Shown here in pieces: positions 1 to 6,532 of a DNA stretch of 64,000 nucleotides. The translations under genes and the position numbers were made by a program. The DNA is from JAHEEL01 sp963700375 (lineage in GTDB: Bacteria > Actinomycetota > Acidimicrobiia > Spongiisociales > UBA5794): assembly GCA_963700375.1 (NCBI GenBank), contig CAVOXF010000002.1, positions 1-64,000 on the forward strand, given 5' to 3'. Below the pieces are notes generated by a model. The model had not been told where the DNA came from, did no database searches, and worked only from the letters and a program-made list of their open reading frames with translations. Each line of letters opens with the position of its first letter. The stretch's first letter is position 1.

Positions 1-62
1 ACCGGCCGACATCCTCGCGTTCGACCCTGGTTGGCCTGATCTGCAACCGGTACACCGGAACC

Positions 63-689
63 ATGACAGATCGACCCGCTGTGGCGCCGCGCTACGAACA
101 GGTTCTCTCCAAACCGGTGATGGACCAACTCCGAAAGATGTTCCGGTCGATGAATCGCGGGATGGTGCTGATGTGGAGGCTCGGCCTCGGGCGCTGGGCC
201 GACGCCTGGCCATCGGTCGGCGGACGAATCCTCGTCGTCGAACATCGGGGTCGTTCGAGCGGCAACCGCTATCTCACGCCACTCAACTTCACGGCGGAGG
301 GTCGGAGCCGTTTCTGCCTCGCAGCATTCGGAACACGTTCCGACTGGTATCGCAACGCATTGGCAGCGGGGCGCGTGGTCGTCTGGCTCCCCGGTGGGAT
401 GTGGATGGCTCACCCTTCCGACGTCACGGAAGAAGAAGGGTCGCTGGATCTGATCCGCCGGGTGCTGATCGACTCCGGGTTCGCAGCCCGAGCCTTCGGT
501 CTGAACCCGAAGGCCATGACCGACGGCGAGGTGGCCACAGCGACGGCCGGCTACCGCCTGGTCCGCCTCGATCTGATCGACCGATGTGACAAGAGTCCGG
601 CAGATCTGTGGTGGGTCTGGCTGCCTACGGCGGCAGGGATGGGGCTTGCGATCGGCGCGTACGTTGTCCGACGGCACCGACGGTCGTAG
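63..689 (+). CDS. DUF385/F420-type (deazaflavin) nitroreductase-family protein with C-terminal membrane anchor
   Basis: The 208-residue product resembles the actinobacterial deazaflavin-dependent nitroreductase/quinone reductase family (split beta-barrel). The family hallmark is the segment VVEHRGRSSGNRYLTPLNF near residues 57-75, followed by a conserved SDWYRNALAAG region around residue 93. Members bind F420 or act as F420H2-dependent reductases; whether this one binds F420 is inferred. Unusually, the last 25 residues form a hydrophobic helix ending in RRHRRS, so the protein is probably tethered to the inner face of the membrane. The ATG at 63 is the first start after the window edge. The gene converges on the SH3-like gene at 699. 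Confidence 0.7.
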   Translation: MTDRPAVAPRYEQVLSKPVMDQLRKMFRSMNRGMVLMWRLGLGRWADAWPSVGGRILVVEHRGRSSGNRYLTPLNFTAEGRSRFCLAAFGTRSDWYRNALAAGRVVVWLPGGMWMAHPSDVTEEEGSLDLIRRVLIDSGFAARAFGLNPKAMTDGEVATATAGYRLVRLDLIDRCDKSPADLWWVWLPTAAGMGLAIGAYVVRRHRRS

Positions 690-698
690 CCGCTGCTC

Positions 699-1046
699 CT
701 ACACCCGGCTGAGCGACCGGTTGGGCACCCATCCGGCGGACCCGTCGACGGCGACGCACCATGTCCACGAGCCGGCGGTCTGGTAGCCGGCGACCACATC
801 GTCGACCTTGACGGCCAACTCCTCGGTGGAGTAGTCGACGGTTACGGTTCCGTTGCCATATTCGTCGATCACGAGGTAGTCGAGCGGAACCCACCCGCTC
901 GTCCCGTCCTTGCCGGTGCACCAGCGGTACGCCGTCCACTCGGTGTCGTGATGACCGACCGTGACCCTGTCCCCCTCACGAAGGATGAGTGACTTCCGGT
1001 CGGCCGGAACCCATGCCTCGATGACTTGCAGTCGCATACCCGTCAC
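699..1046 (-). CDS. small tandem SH3-like protein, coupled to dnaB
   Basis: The product of 115 residues appears to hold two SH3-like halves, each ending in a similar motif: SGWVPLDYLVI and AGWVPNRSLSRV. The start GTG overlaps the dnaB stop in a GTGA junction, so it is probably translated by coupling after dnaB; an ATG nine bases further in is an alternative start. The function is unknown. SH3-like modules usually bind peptides, ligands or nucleic-acid-bound partners, but no partner can be named here. Confidence 0.65.
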   Translation of the reverse strand: MTGMRLQVIEAWVPADRKSLILREGDRVTVGHHDTEWTAYRWCTGKDGTSGWVPLDYLVIDEYGNGTVTVDYSTEELAVKVDDVVAGYQTAGSWTWCVAVDGSAGWVPNRSLSRV

Positions 1047-2404
1047 GCGATCGGAACGTCCCTTCCCATGTCGGCGAACAAGGTGAACTCGGGCAGGAAC
1101 GTCATCTGGATCTTGCCGACGGCGCCCTGGCGGTGTTTGGCGATCACGACTTCTGCCACGCCCTTCGACTCCACCTTGTCCGGGTTGTAGGCCTCGTCCC
1201 GGTAGATGAAGAGCACGACATCGGCATCCTGCTCGATCGCACCGGACTCGCGAAGATCGCCGAGGCGTGGACGCTTGTCCTCACGGCTCTCGAGGCCTCG
1301 GTTGAGCTGGGACACGGCAATCACAGGCACGTGGAGCTCTCGGGCGAGATTCTTGAGCGATCGGGAGATCAGAGCGATCTCCTGCTGGCGATTCTCGCCG
1401 CCGGATCCGTTCATCAACTGCAGGTAGTCAACAACGACGAGGCCGAGCCCGGGCCTGCGGCGAAGACGGCGGCACTTGGCCCGGATCTCGGTAACGGTGA
1501 GCCCCGGGGAGTCATCGACGTAGATGGGCTTCTTGTAGAGGGCGCTCGCTGCATTCGAGAGCTTCGTGAAATCGGCCTCGGTGAGGCGCCCCGTGCGAAG
1601 TCGCTGCGAGTCAATGCGACCGTTGGCGCACAGCATGCGGGAGACCACTTCTTCGCGGCTCATCTCCAGCGAGAAGATCGCCACCGGGTGATCGTTGCGC
1701 GCGACGTTCTCGGCGATGTTGAGGGCGAGCGTCGTCTTGCCCATTCCGGGACGGGCAGCAAGCACGATGAGGTTGGTCGGGTGCAATCCAGCGAGCTTGC
1801 GGTCGATATCCCGGAATCCGGTGGAGAGGCCGGTGACCTCGGATCCGAGACGCTGCAGCTCTTCGGCGCGTTCGATCGCGGGGCCGAGGAGCGGATCGAT
1901 GGATGCGAGACCTTCGCCGACCCGGCGCTCCGCAACCTGGAAGACTTCTTGTTCGGCTCGATCGATGACGTCCGCGATGGGTTCGTTCATCTCGGCCGCA
2001 ATCCCGCCGATCGTGCCGCCAACTCGCATGAGGCGTCGCCGAAGGGCGTGCTCTTCAACGATTCCCGCGTAGTAGTCGACGTTTGAGGTCGTTGGGACGG
2101 TGTCGAGGAGGCGGGTGAGGAAGGCGACCCCGCCGAGGCGCTCGAGGGTGCCATCGCGCCGGAGCATCTCGGATACGGTGACGGCGTCGATCGGTTCGTT
2201 GGCGTCAAAGAGCGTGTGGACTGCCTCGAACACCTGCTGGTGGGCCGGGCGGTAGAAGTCCTCGGCCTTGAGCGTCTCGAGTGCGATGTTGGCCGCATCG
2301 GAGGACAGGAGGACCGCACCAAGGACCGATTCTTCGGCCTCGATACTGTGCGGGGGCACCTGAAGCCCACGAGCCCCGGTAGGGCGCTCGGCCACACTCG
2401 TCAC
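1043..2404 (-). CDS. dnaB: replicative DNA helicase DnaB
   Basis: This is the hexameric replicative helicase that unwinds DNA ahead of the fork. The N-terminal domain begins with VPPHSIEAEESVLGA. The RecA-like domain carries Walker A ARPGMGKTT, the segment FSLEMS, and the Walker B-like VVVDYLQLM. I chose the GTG at 2404 because a GGAGG lies five to six bases upstream; the open frame extends further, but without a ribosome site or conserved residues. The length (453 residues) is normal and no intein is present. It lies downstream of rpsF-ssb-rpsR-rplI in the same direction, as in mycobacteria, but a palindromic repeat and a hairpin terminator separate it from rplI, so it probably has its own promoter. 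Confidence 0.97.
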   Translation of the reverse strand: MTSVAERPTGARGLQVPPHSIEAEESVLGAVLLSSDAANIALETLKAEDFYRPAHQQVFEAVHTLFDANEPIDAVTVSEMLRRDGTLERLGGVAFLTRLLDTVPTTSNVDYYAGIVEEHALRRRLMRVGGTIGGIAAEMNEPIADVIDRAEQEVFQVAERRVGEGLASIDPLLGPAIERAEELQRLGSEVTGLSTGFRDIDRKLAGLHPTNLIVLAARPGMGKTTLALNIAENVARNDHPVAIFSLEMSREEVVSRMLCANGRIDSQRLRTGRLTEADFTKLSNAASALYKKPIYVDDSPGLTVTEIRAKCRRLRRRPGLGLVVVDYLQLMNGSGGENRQQEIALISRSLKNLARELHVPVIAVSQLNRGLESREDKRPRLGDLRESGAIEQDADVVLFIYRDEAYNPDKVESKGVAEVVIAKHRQGAVGKIQMTFLPEFTLFADMGRDVPIA

Positions 2405-2596
2405 AGATCCTCCTATCACTCTCACCCGGCACGCTGCCACCACCGTGGCACCTGGGTGTGACAGAATACGCCGAACACCCCAACGCCGTCAGAAGTGCGG
2501 CGATTGTACGGCCCGGGCCTGCCGATCGAACCGTTCCAGGCCAACAGTTTTCCGCGTCCCGTGTTTTGTTTTCGCGCAGTACCCCCGAAACGTTGC

Positions 2597-2716
2597 GAAC
2601 CCAGGGTTCTCCGCTTTCTATTTGGCGCCGTGAGCCCACAGAATCGGGCGCCTCGCCGCCACCAGTCCATTCCGCGGGCTGTCGGCGTCATATACGACGT
2701 GGAGAACCCTGGGTTC
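2597..2716 (+). repeat. 120-bp palindromic interspersed repeat, copy 1
   Basis: The element is bounded by inverted 15-bp ends GAACCCAGGGTTCTC and GAGAACCCTGGGTTC; each end is itself built around the palindrome GAACCCAGGGTTC. The inner halves are also imperfect inverted repeats of each other (TATTTGGCGCCG...AGCCCACAGAAT against the complement of ATTCCGCGGGCT...CGGCGTCATATA), so the whole unit can fold into one long hairpin. A second copy lies in the opposite orientation at 63386-63504. It sits in the 380-bp gap between dnaB and rplI, which holds no gene. No transposase or clear target duplication is seen. Confidence 0.85.
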
Positions 2717-2736
2717 GCAGTGGGGGATGGACGCGA

Positions 2737-2764
2737 GTCGGGCCCGTCGCTGGACGGGCCCGAC
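2737..2764 (-). terminator. perfect 12-bp hairpin, probable terminator of the rpsF-rplI operon
   Basis: GTCGGGCCCGTC, a four-base loop and its exact complement form a very stable stem just downstream of rplI on the minus strand. No strong T-run follows on that strand, as is common in high-GC actinobacteria. It separates the ribosomal-protein operon from dnaB. Confidence 0.6.
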
Positions 2765-2784
2765 TTCGTTCGTGTTGGCGCCAG

Positions 2785-3231
2785 CTACGCCGGAATGACA
2801 TCCAGCGTAACCGCGAACTCGACCTCCGGATGCGGCCGGAGCATCACCTCGTGCAGACCGATCTCCCGGATGGGTGCTTCGATCTCGACGATCTTCCGAT
2901 CAACCGTGATCCCGGTGAACTTCGTGATCGCCGCAGCAATATCGCCGTCGCCGATCGAACCGAAGAGCTTCCCTTCATCGCCGGCGCGGGCCGCGACCAC
3001 AACCCTGGTCCCGGTGAGGGACTGGGCATAGCCCTCCGCCTCTTGACGAGCCGCGACAAGTGCCTCCTCGCGAGCGATGCGCGTCGCCTCGGCCTGACGG
3101 AGCGCCCCGTCGGTAGCCTTGACGCCGAGCGAACGCGGGACGAGGTAGTTGCGGGCAAACCCGTCGGCAACCTCGACGACGTCACCCTTGGCGCCGAGGT
3201 CCGCCACGTCCTTGGTGAGAATGAGCCTCAT
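2785..3231 (-). CDS. rplI: 50S ribosomal protein L9
   Basis: The product is 148 residues, normal for bL9. The N-terminal RNA-binding domain begins MRLILTKDVADLGAKGD and includes GFARNYLVPR; a long helix rich in Ala/Glu/Arg and a C-terminal domain (KLFGSIGDGDIAAAI) follow. The ATG overlaps the rpsR stop in ATGA, indicating translational coupling. It is the last gene of the rpsF-ssb-rpsR-rplI operon. Confidence 0.97.
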   Translation of the reverse strand: MRLILTKDVADLGAKGDVVEVADGFARNYLVPRSLGVKATDGALRQAEATRIAREEALVAARQEAEGYAQSLTGTRVVVAARAGDEGKLFGSIGDGDIAAAITKFTGITVDRKIVEIEAPIREIGLHEVMLRPHPEVEFAVTLDVIPA

Positions 3232-3497
3232 GTCTTCTGCCTCGTCGCGAGGTACGGCAACAGTGCCATTTCGCGGGCGTTCTTGATGGCCGTGGCCACC
3301 TCCCGCTGACGCTTCTCGGACAGGCCTGTGACGCGGCGCGAACGGATCTTGCCTCGGTCGGACATGAACTTGCGCAGCAGCGCTACGTCCTTGTAGTCGA
3401 CGAACTCGCCGTCCTTGAAACGATAGACGATGCGCTTCCGCCGACGGCTGTCGAAGGCCGGGCGGCGTCGCCTCGTCGTACTCCTGGTCTTTGCCAT
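3228..3497 (-). CDS. rpsR: 30S ribosomal protein S18
   Basis: The 89-residue basic protein shows the bS18 core: DYKDVALLRKFMSDRGKIRSRRVTGL followed by KRQREVATAIKNAREMALLPY (quoted in parts). S18 binds S6 on the small-subunit platform, which explains the co-operonic rpsF. A purine-rich GGAGAAC lies just upstream of the ATG, 12 bp after ssb ends. Confidence 0.97.
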   Translation of the reverse strand: MAKTRSTTRRRRPAFDSRRRKRIVYRFKDGEFVDYKDVALLRKFMSDRGKIRSRRVTGLSEKRQREVATAIKNAREMALLPYLATRQKT

Positions 3498-3509
3498 CGG
3501 TGTTCTCCT

Positions 3510-3962
3510 TTAGAAGGGCGCCTCGTCTGGCCCATAATCCGTGCGAGCGACGGGAGCAGCCGGCTGGCTCTGGCTCTGGCCCCCATCCGACCAGCCTCCT
3601 TCGGCGCGAGGCGTCCTGGTGACCGTCGCCGTGGCCCACCGCAGGGACGGGCCGATCTCTTTGATGTCAACCTCGACCACCGACCGCTTGTCGCCTTCCT
3701 GGGTCTCCCAGGTGCGTTGCTGCAACTCGCCGGTGACGATCACGCGCGATCCCTTGGTCAGGGATTCTGCGACGTTCTCTCCGAGGTCGCGCCAGCAGGT
3801 GCCGCTGAAGAAGCTGGTCTCTTCCTGCCACTCACCCTGGGTCTGGTAGCGCTTGTTGACGGCGAAGCGAACCTTGGTCATCGCGACACCGCTCGGGGTG
3901 AATCGCAGTTCCGGGTCTTCCACGAGGTTGCCGATCAAAGTCACATTGTTCACGCTGCTCAT
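3510..3962 (-). CDS. ssb: single-stranded DNA-binding protein
   Basis: This 150-residue protein has an OB-fold starting MSSVNNVTLIGNLVEDPELR, followed by a flexible Gly/Gln/Ser-rich linker and the acidic tip DEAPF, which matches the DDIPF-type tail that recruits repair and replication partners. It coats ssDNA during replication and recombination. It lies between rpsF and rpsR, the usual actinobacterial arrangement. The ATG at 3962 is preceded by a purine-rich GAAGAGAGAAGAG stretch. Confidence 0.96.
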   Translation of the reverse strand: MSSVNNVTLIGNLVEDPELRFTPSGVAMTKVRFAVNKRYQTQGEWQEETSFFSGTCWRDLGENVAESLTKGSRVIVTGELQQRTWETQEGDKRSVVEVDIKEIGPSLRWATATVTRTPRAEGGWSDGGQSQSQPAAPVARTDYGPDEAPF

Positions 3963-4023
3963 CGTTCTCTCTCTTCTCTCTTCCCGAACTTCCCATCATC
4001 ATGAGGGAAGCGTGTGACAGGAA

Positions 4024-4317
4024 TCAACCCTCGCGATCGGTTCTCCGCACGAGTTTGTGACGAACGACGGCGTCGGACAGCGACAAGGCGCGATCAAGCG
4101 CATCGACGAGAACCGTCTCACCTTCGAAGTCGAGAACCGAGTAGTAGCCCTCATTCATGTGGTCGATCTCGTAGGCGAAGCGTCGCTTGCCCCAGAAATC
4201 CGTCCCGGTCACGTTTCCGCTCGTGTCGATCGTCGCGGAGACTTCCTCGATCTGCTTGCGGACATCCGTCTCGACCATGTCAGGTCGGTGGATGATCATC
4301 AGCTCATATGAGCGCAT
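4024..4317 (-). CDS. rpsF: 30S ribosomal protein S6
   Basis: The 97-residue protein begins MRSYELMIIHRPDM and includes FWGKRRFAYEIDHMNEGYY, both typical of bS6. The start at 4317 is preceded by GAGGAG eight bases upstream; the open frame continues further upstream but has no family similarity there. It is the first gene of the rpsF-ssb-rpsR-rplI operon, and the 177 bp upstream should contain the operon promoter. Confidence 0.96.
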   Translation of the reverse strand: MRSYELMIIHRPDMVETDVRKQIEEVSATIDTSGNVTGTDFWGKRRFAYEIDHMNEGYYSVLDFEGETVLVDALDRALSLSDAVVRHKLVRRTDREG

Positions 4318-4494
4318 CGGTATCAACTCCTCTGGACATTCGCTGGGCGAATGGTCCCCATGGGGACAGGATCTGGCAGCCACAAGGGCCGCTTTCTTCA
4401 CCGAACCGGAGTGCGGTCGGCGGTGTACGGATCGGAGTGTACCGCGGTTGGTCCCGTAGCCATCGGGTGAGACGGCCCCGACGCACCTGTGCAA

Positions 4495-4938
4495 TCAGCC
4501 TGCGATCTCGAGGCGGGCACCCGGCGCCACGAACTCGAGGTCGCCCGCCGGAGCCTCTACGGCATAGCGATACGCCCCGCCGGGTCGATACGTCGGGCAC
4601 GGATCGGCGGTGCACGGATCCATCATCAGCACATTGACCAGGCCGCCATCGGCATCGAAGAACGCGATGTCGAGCGGCATCAGCGTGTCCTTCATCCAGA
4701 ACCCACCGTCGGAATCGGACTGGAACACGAACAGCATGCCGTCGAGGCCACCGAGGTCGGTGACGCCCATCAACCCCTGAGATCGCTCGTCGGGAGTGTC
4801 CGCAACCGCAACCACGAGTTCGCGACCGTCGATCGCGATCGTCGACGTGCCGAATCCGTCGAGGCCGACCGGTTCATCCGAACCGCACGCGGAAAGGACC
4901 ACAACGGCCATCAGCACGAGCAGTGCACGAATCGGCAT
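4495..4938 (-). CDS. DUF192-family lipoprotein
   Basis: The 147-residue protein starts with a lipoprotein signal peptide (MPIRALLVLMAVVVLSAC; lipobox LSAC, modified Cys at 18) and then shows the DUF192 fold: RSQGLMGVTDLGGLDGMLFVF, FWMKDTLMPLDIAFFD, and near the end GDLEFVAPGARLEI. Such proteins are secreted or periplasmic domains of unknown function. It lies between panB and rpsF on the same strand, with 26 bp to panB, so it may be co-transcribed with panB. Confidence 0.85.
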   Translation of the reverse strand: MPIRALLVLMAVVVLSACGSDEPVGLDGFGTSTIAIDGRELVVAVADTPDERSQGLMGVTDLGGLDGMLFVFQSDSDGGFWMKDTLMPLDIAFFDADGGLVNVLMMDPCTADPCPTYRPGGAYRYAVEAPAGDLEFVAPGARLEIAG

Positions 4939-4964
4939 GATCCGAACGGTACCGCGATCGCCGA

Positions 4965-5828
4965 TCAGAATTCGGCGATCGTCTCGCCCTCGGCGAATCT
5001 GCTCAGGATCTCGAACGACTCGTCCGGCATGTGATAGGTCTCGTCCTCCGAGGGAAAGCTGCCCGCCTCGACGTCCATGAAGAACCGCTCGAGCGCCTCG
5101 ACGGCGTCATCGGCGAGATTCGCATATTGGCGGACGAACTTGGGGAGGTACTCGCCGCCCCCGAGACCGAGCACGTCGTGAATGACAAGTACCTGTCCGT
5201 CACATCCCGGCCCGGCACCGATGCCGATCGTCGGCACGGGAATCTCCGCGGTGATGATTTGCGCGACACGATCCGGCACGCCTTCGAGCACGATGGAAAA
5301 GACACCGGCGTCGACGAGCGCGGTGGCGTCGCTGATCATCTCGTATGCCGCGTGGGCTTCCGTGCCCTGCACGCGGTAGCCGCCCATGGCTTTGACCGAC
5401 TGCGGGGTGAGACCGAGATGGCCCATCACGGGGATCTCGGCGTCAACGACCGCTTCGATCATCTCGACCCGTTTGCGTCCACCTTCGAGCTTGACCGCCG
5501 CTGCTCCGCCGTCTCGAACGAGTCGGGCGGCGTTCAGCACGGTGTCCTCGGGCGAGACGTGGTAGCTCATCCAGGGCATATCGCCAACAATGAGCGCCCT
5601 CGGCTTGGCCCGGGCGACGGCTGCAGTGTGGTGAACCATGATGTCGACGTTGACGGCGAGCGTGTCGGTGTGACCGAGGACGACGTTCGCGACCGAATCT
5701 CCAACGAGGATGATGTCTGCTCCTGCCCGGTCGGCGATCCTCGCCGTCGGGAAGTCGTAGGCGGTGGTCATCCGGATCTTCGCTCCACCCTTCCGGGCGC
5801 GAATCATGGGGGCGGTGACGGTAGTCAT
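4965..5828 (-). CDS. panB: 3-methyl-2-oxobutanoate hydroxymethyltransferase
   Basis: PanB makes ketopantoate from 2-oxoisovalerate and 5,10-methylene-THF, the first committed step of pantothenate/CoA synthesis. The (beta/alpha)8 enzyme shows MTTAYDFPTARIADRAGAD, the Mg-binding LVGDSVANVVLGHTDT, VGDMPWMSYHV, KLEGG, MGHLGLTPQSV and IGIGAGPGCDGQVLV. I chose the ATG at 5828 because GAGGAGC lies directly upstream. Length (287 residues) is slightly above average. No panC or panD is in the window. Confidence 0.95.
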   Translation of the reverse strand: MTTVTAPMIRARKGGAKIRMTTAYDFPTARIADRAGADIILVGDSVANVVLGHTDTLAVNVDIMVHHTAAVARAKPRALIVGDMPWMSYHVSPEDTVLNAARLVRDGGAAAVKLEGGRKRVEMIEAVVDAEIPVMGHLGLTPQSVKAMGGYRVQGTEAHAAYEMISDATALVDAGVFSIVLEGVPDRVAQIITAEIPVPTIGIGAGPGCDGQVLVIHDVLGLGGGEYLPKFVRQYANLADDAVEALERFFMDVEAGSFPSEDETYHMPDESFEILSRFAEGETIAEF

Positions 5829-5978
5829 CGGTTGCTCCTCTCTCCCCACCCAGCGGGTTGGGGGACGCATCGCAGCATCAGAACGGCGGTTCTATCGGCC
5901 TCGGCCGCCTCGAAAGGTCGCCCGTGCGCAACCGCACAACAGGAACGCTAGCGGCTGGAACCGTGTTCCGGGTATTCG

Positions 5979-5996
5979 GGGTGTCGCACGACACCC
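5979..5996. promoter_or_regulatory. short perfect inverted repeat upstream of the PPOX gene
   Basis: GGGTGTCG and CGACACCC are separated by CA, 30 bp before the ATG at 6026. The position suits an operator or a leader hairpin for this gene. No regulator gene is adjacent, so the role is inferred. Confidence 0.35.
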
Positions 5997-6025
5997 GGGA
6001 CGGGCCGGTGCGGTAGCGTTGGACC

Positions 6026-6502
6026 ATGGCTCGCAAAGACATCTCCATGACGGCTGAGGAGATCGCGGTCTTCCTCAATGAGACCGCAGTCCTCCAGGTG
6101 GCGACGATCGCCAAGGACGGGACGCCCCATCTGGCACCGATGTGGTTCGTGATGGAGGGCGACGCGATCGTCTTCCGCTCCTTCACCCGTTCGCAGAAGA
6201 TCGTCAACCTGCAGCGCGACCCTCGATTGACCGTCCTTGCCGAGGACGGCGATTCCTATGCGGAACTCCGGGGTGTGATGATCAAAGGTGAGGCACGCCT
6301 CATCGACGACCCGGCCTACGTTCTCGCCCTCTACGGGCGTCTCGCGGCGCAGTACACCATCGTCGGGGGCGGTCCCGTCGAACTCACCGGCGAGGAACTC
6401 GAAGCCGCGTTCGGACGAGCCGCAACGAAGAACACGGCTGTGGTGGTGGAGCCGATCAAGGTCGCCTCGTGGGACCACCGCAAGATCGGCGGCGGGTACT
6501 GA
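6026..6502 (+). CDS. pyridoxamine-5'-phosphate-oxidase-like (PPOX/F420) split-barrel protein
   Basis: The 158-residue protein begins like actinobacterial PPOX-class proteins: a short N-terminal helix, then ETAVLQVATIAKDGTPHLAP followed by MWFV, and RSQKIVNLQRDPRLTVLAEDG. In this superfamily these positions bind the phosphate of FMN or F420. The cofactor and substrate cannot be decided from sequence. It is divergent from panB, with a small inverted repeat in between, and converges on uvrD2. Confidence 0.8.
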   Translation: MARKDISMTAEEIAVFLNETAVLQVATIAKDGTPHLAPMWFVMEGDAIVFRSFTRSQKIVNLQRDPRLTVLAEDGDSYAELRGVMIKGEARLIDDPAYVLALYGRLAAQYTIVGGGPVELTGEELEAAFGRAATKNTAVVVEPIKVASWDHRKIGGGY

Positions 6503-6532
6503 GCGACTCGCTTCCCCCGAAGGGCTGGTCGG

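Noticed and set aside
1133..2086. Long open frame antisense to dnaB
   Set aside because: It is a shadow of dnaB caused by GC-rich codon bias; no domain or ribosome site.
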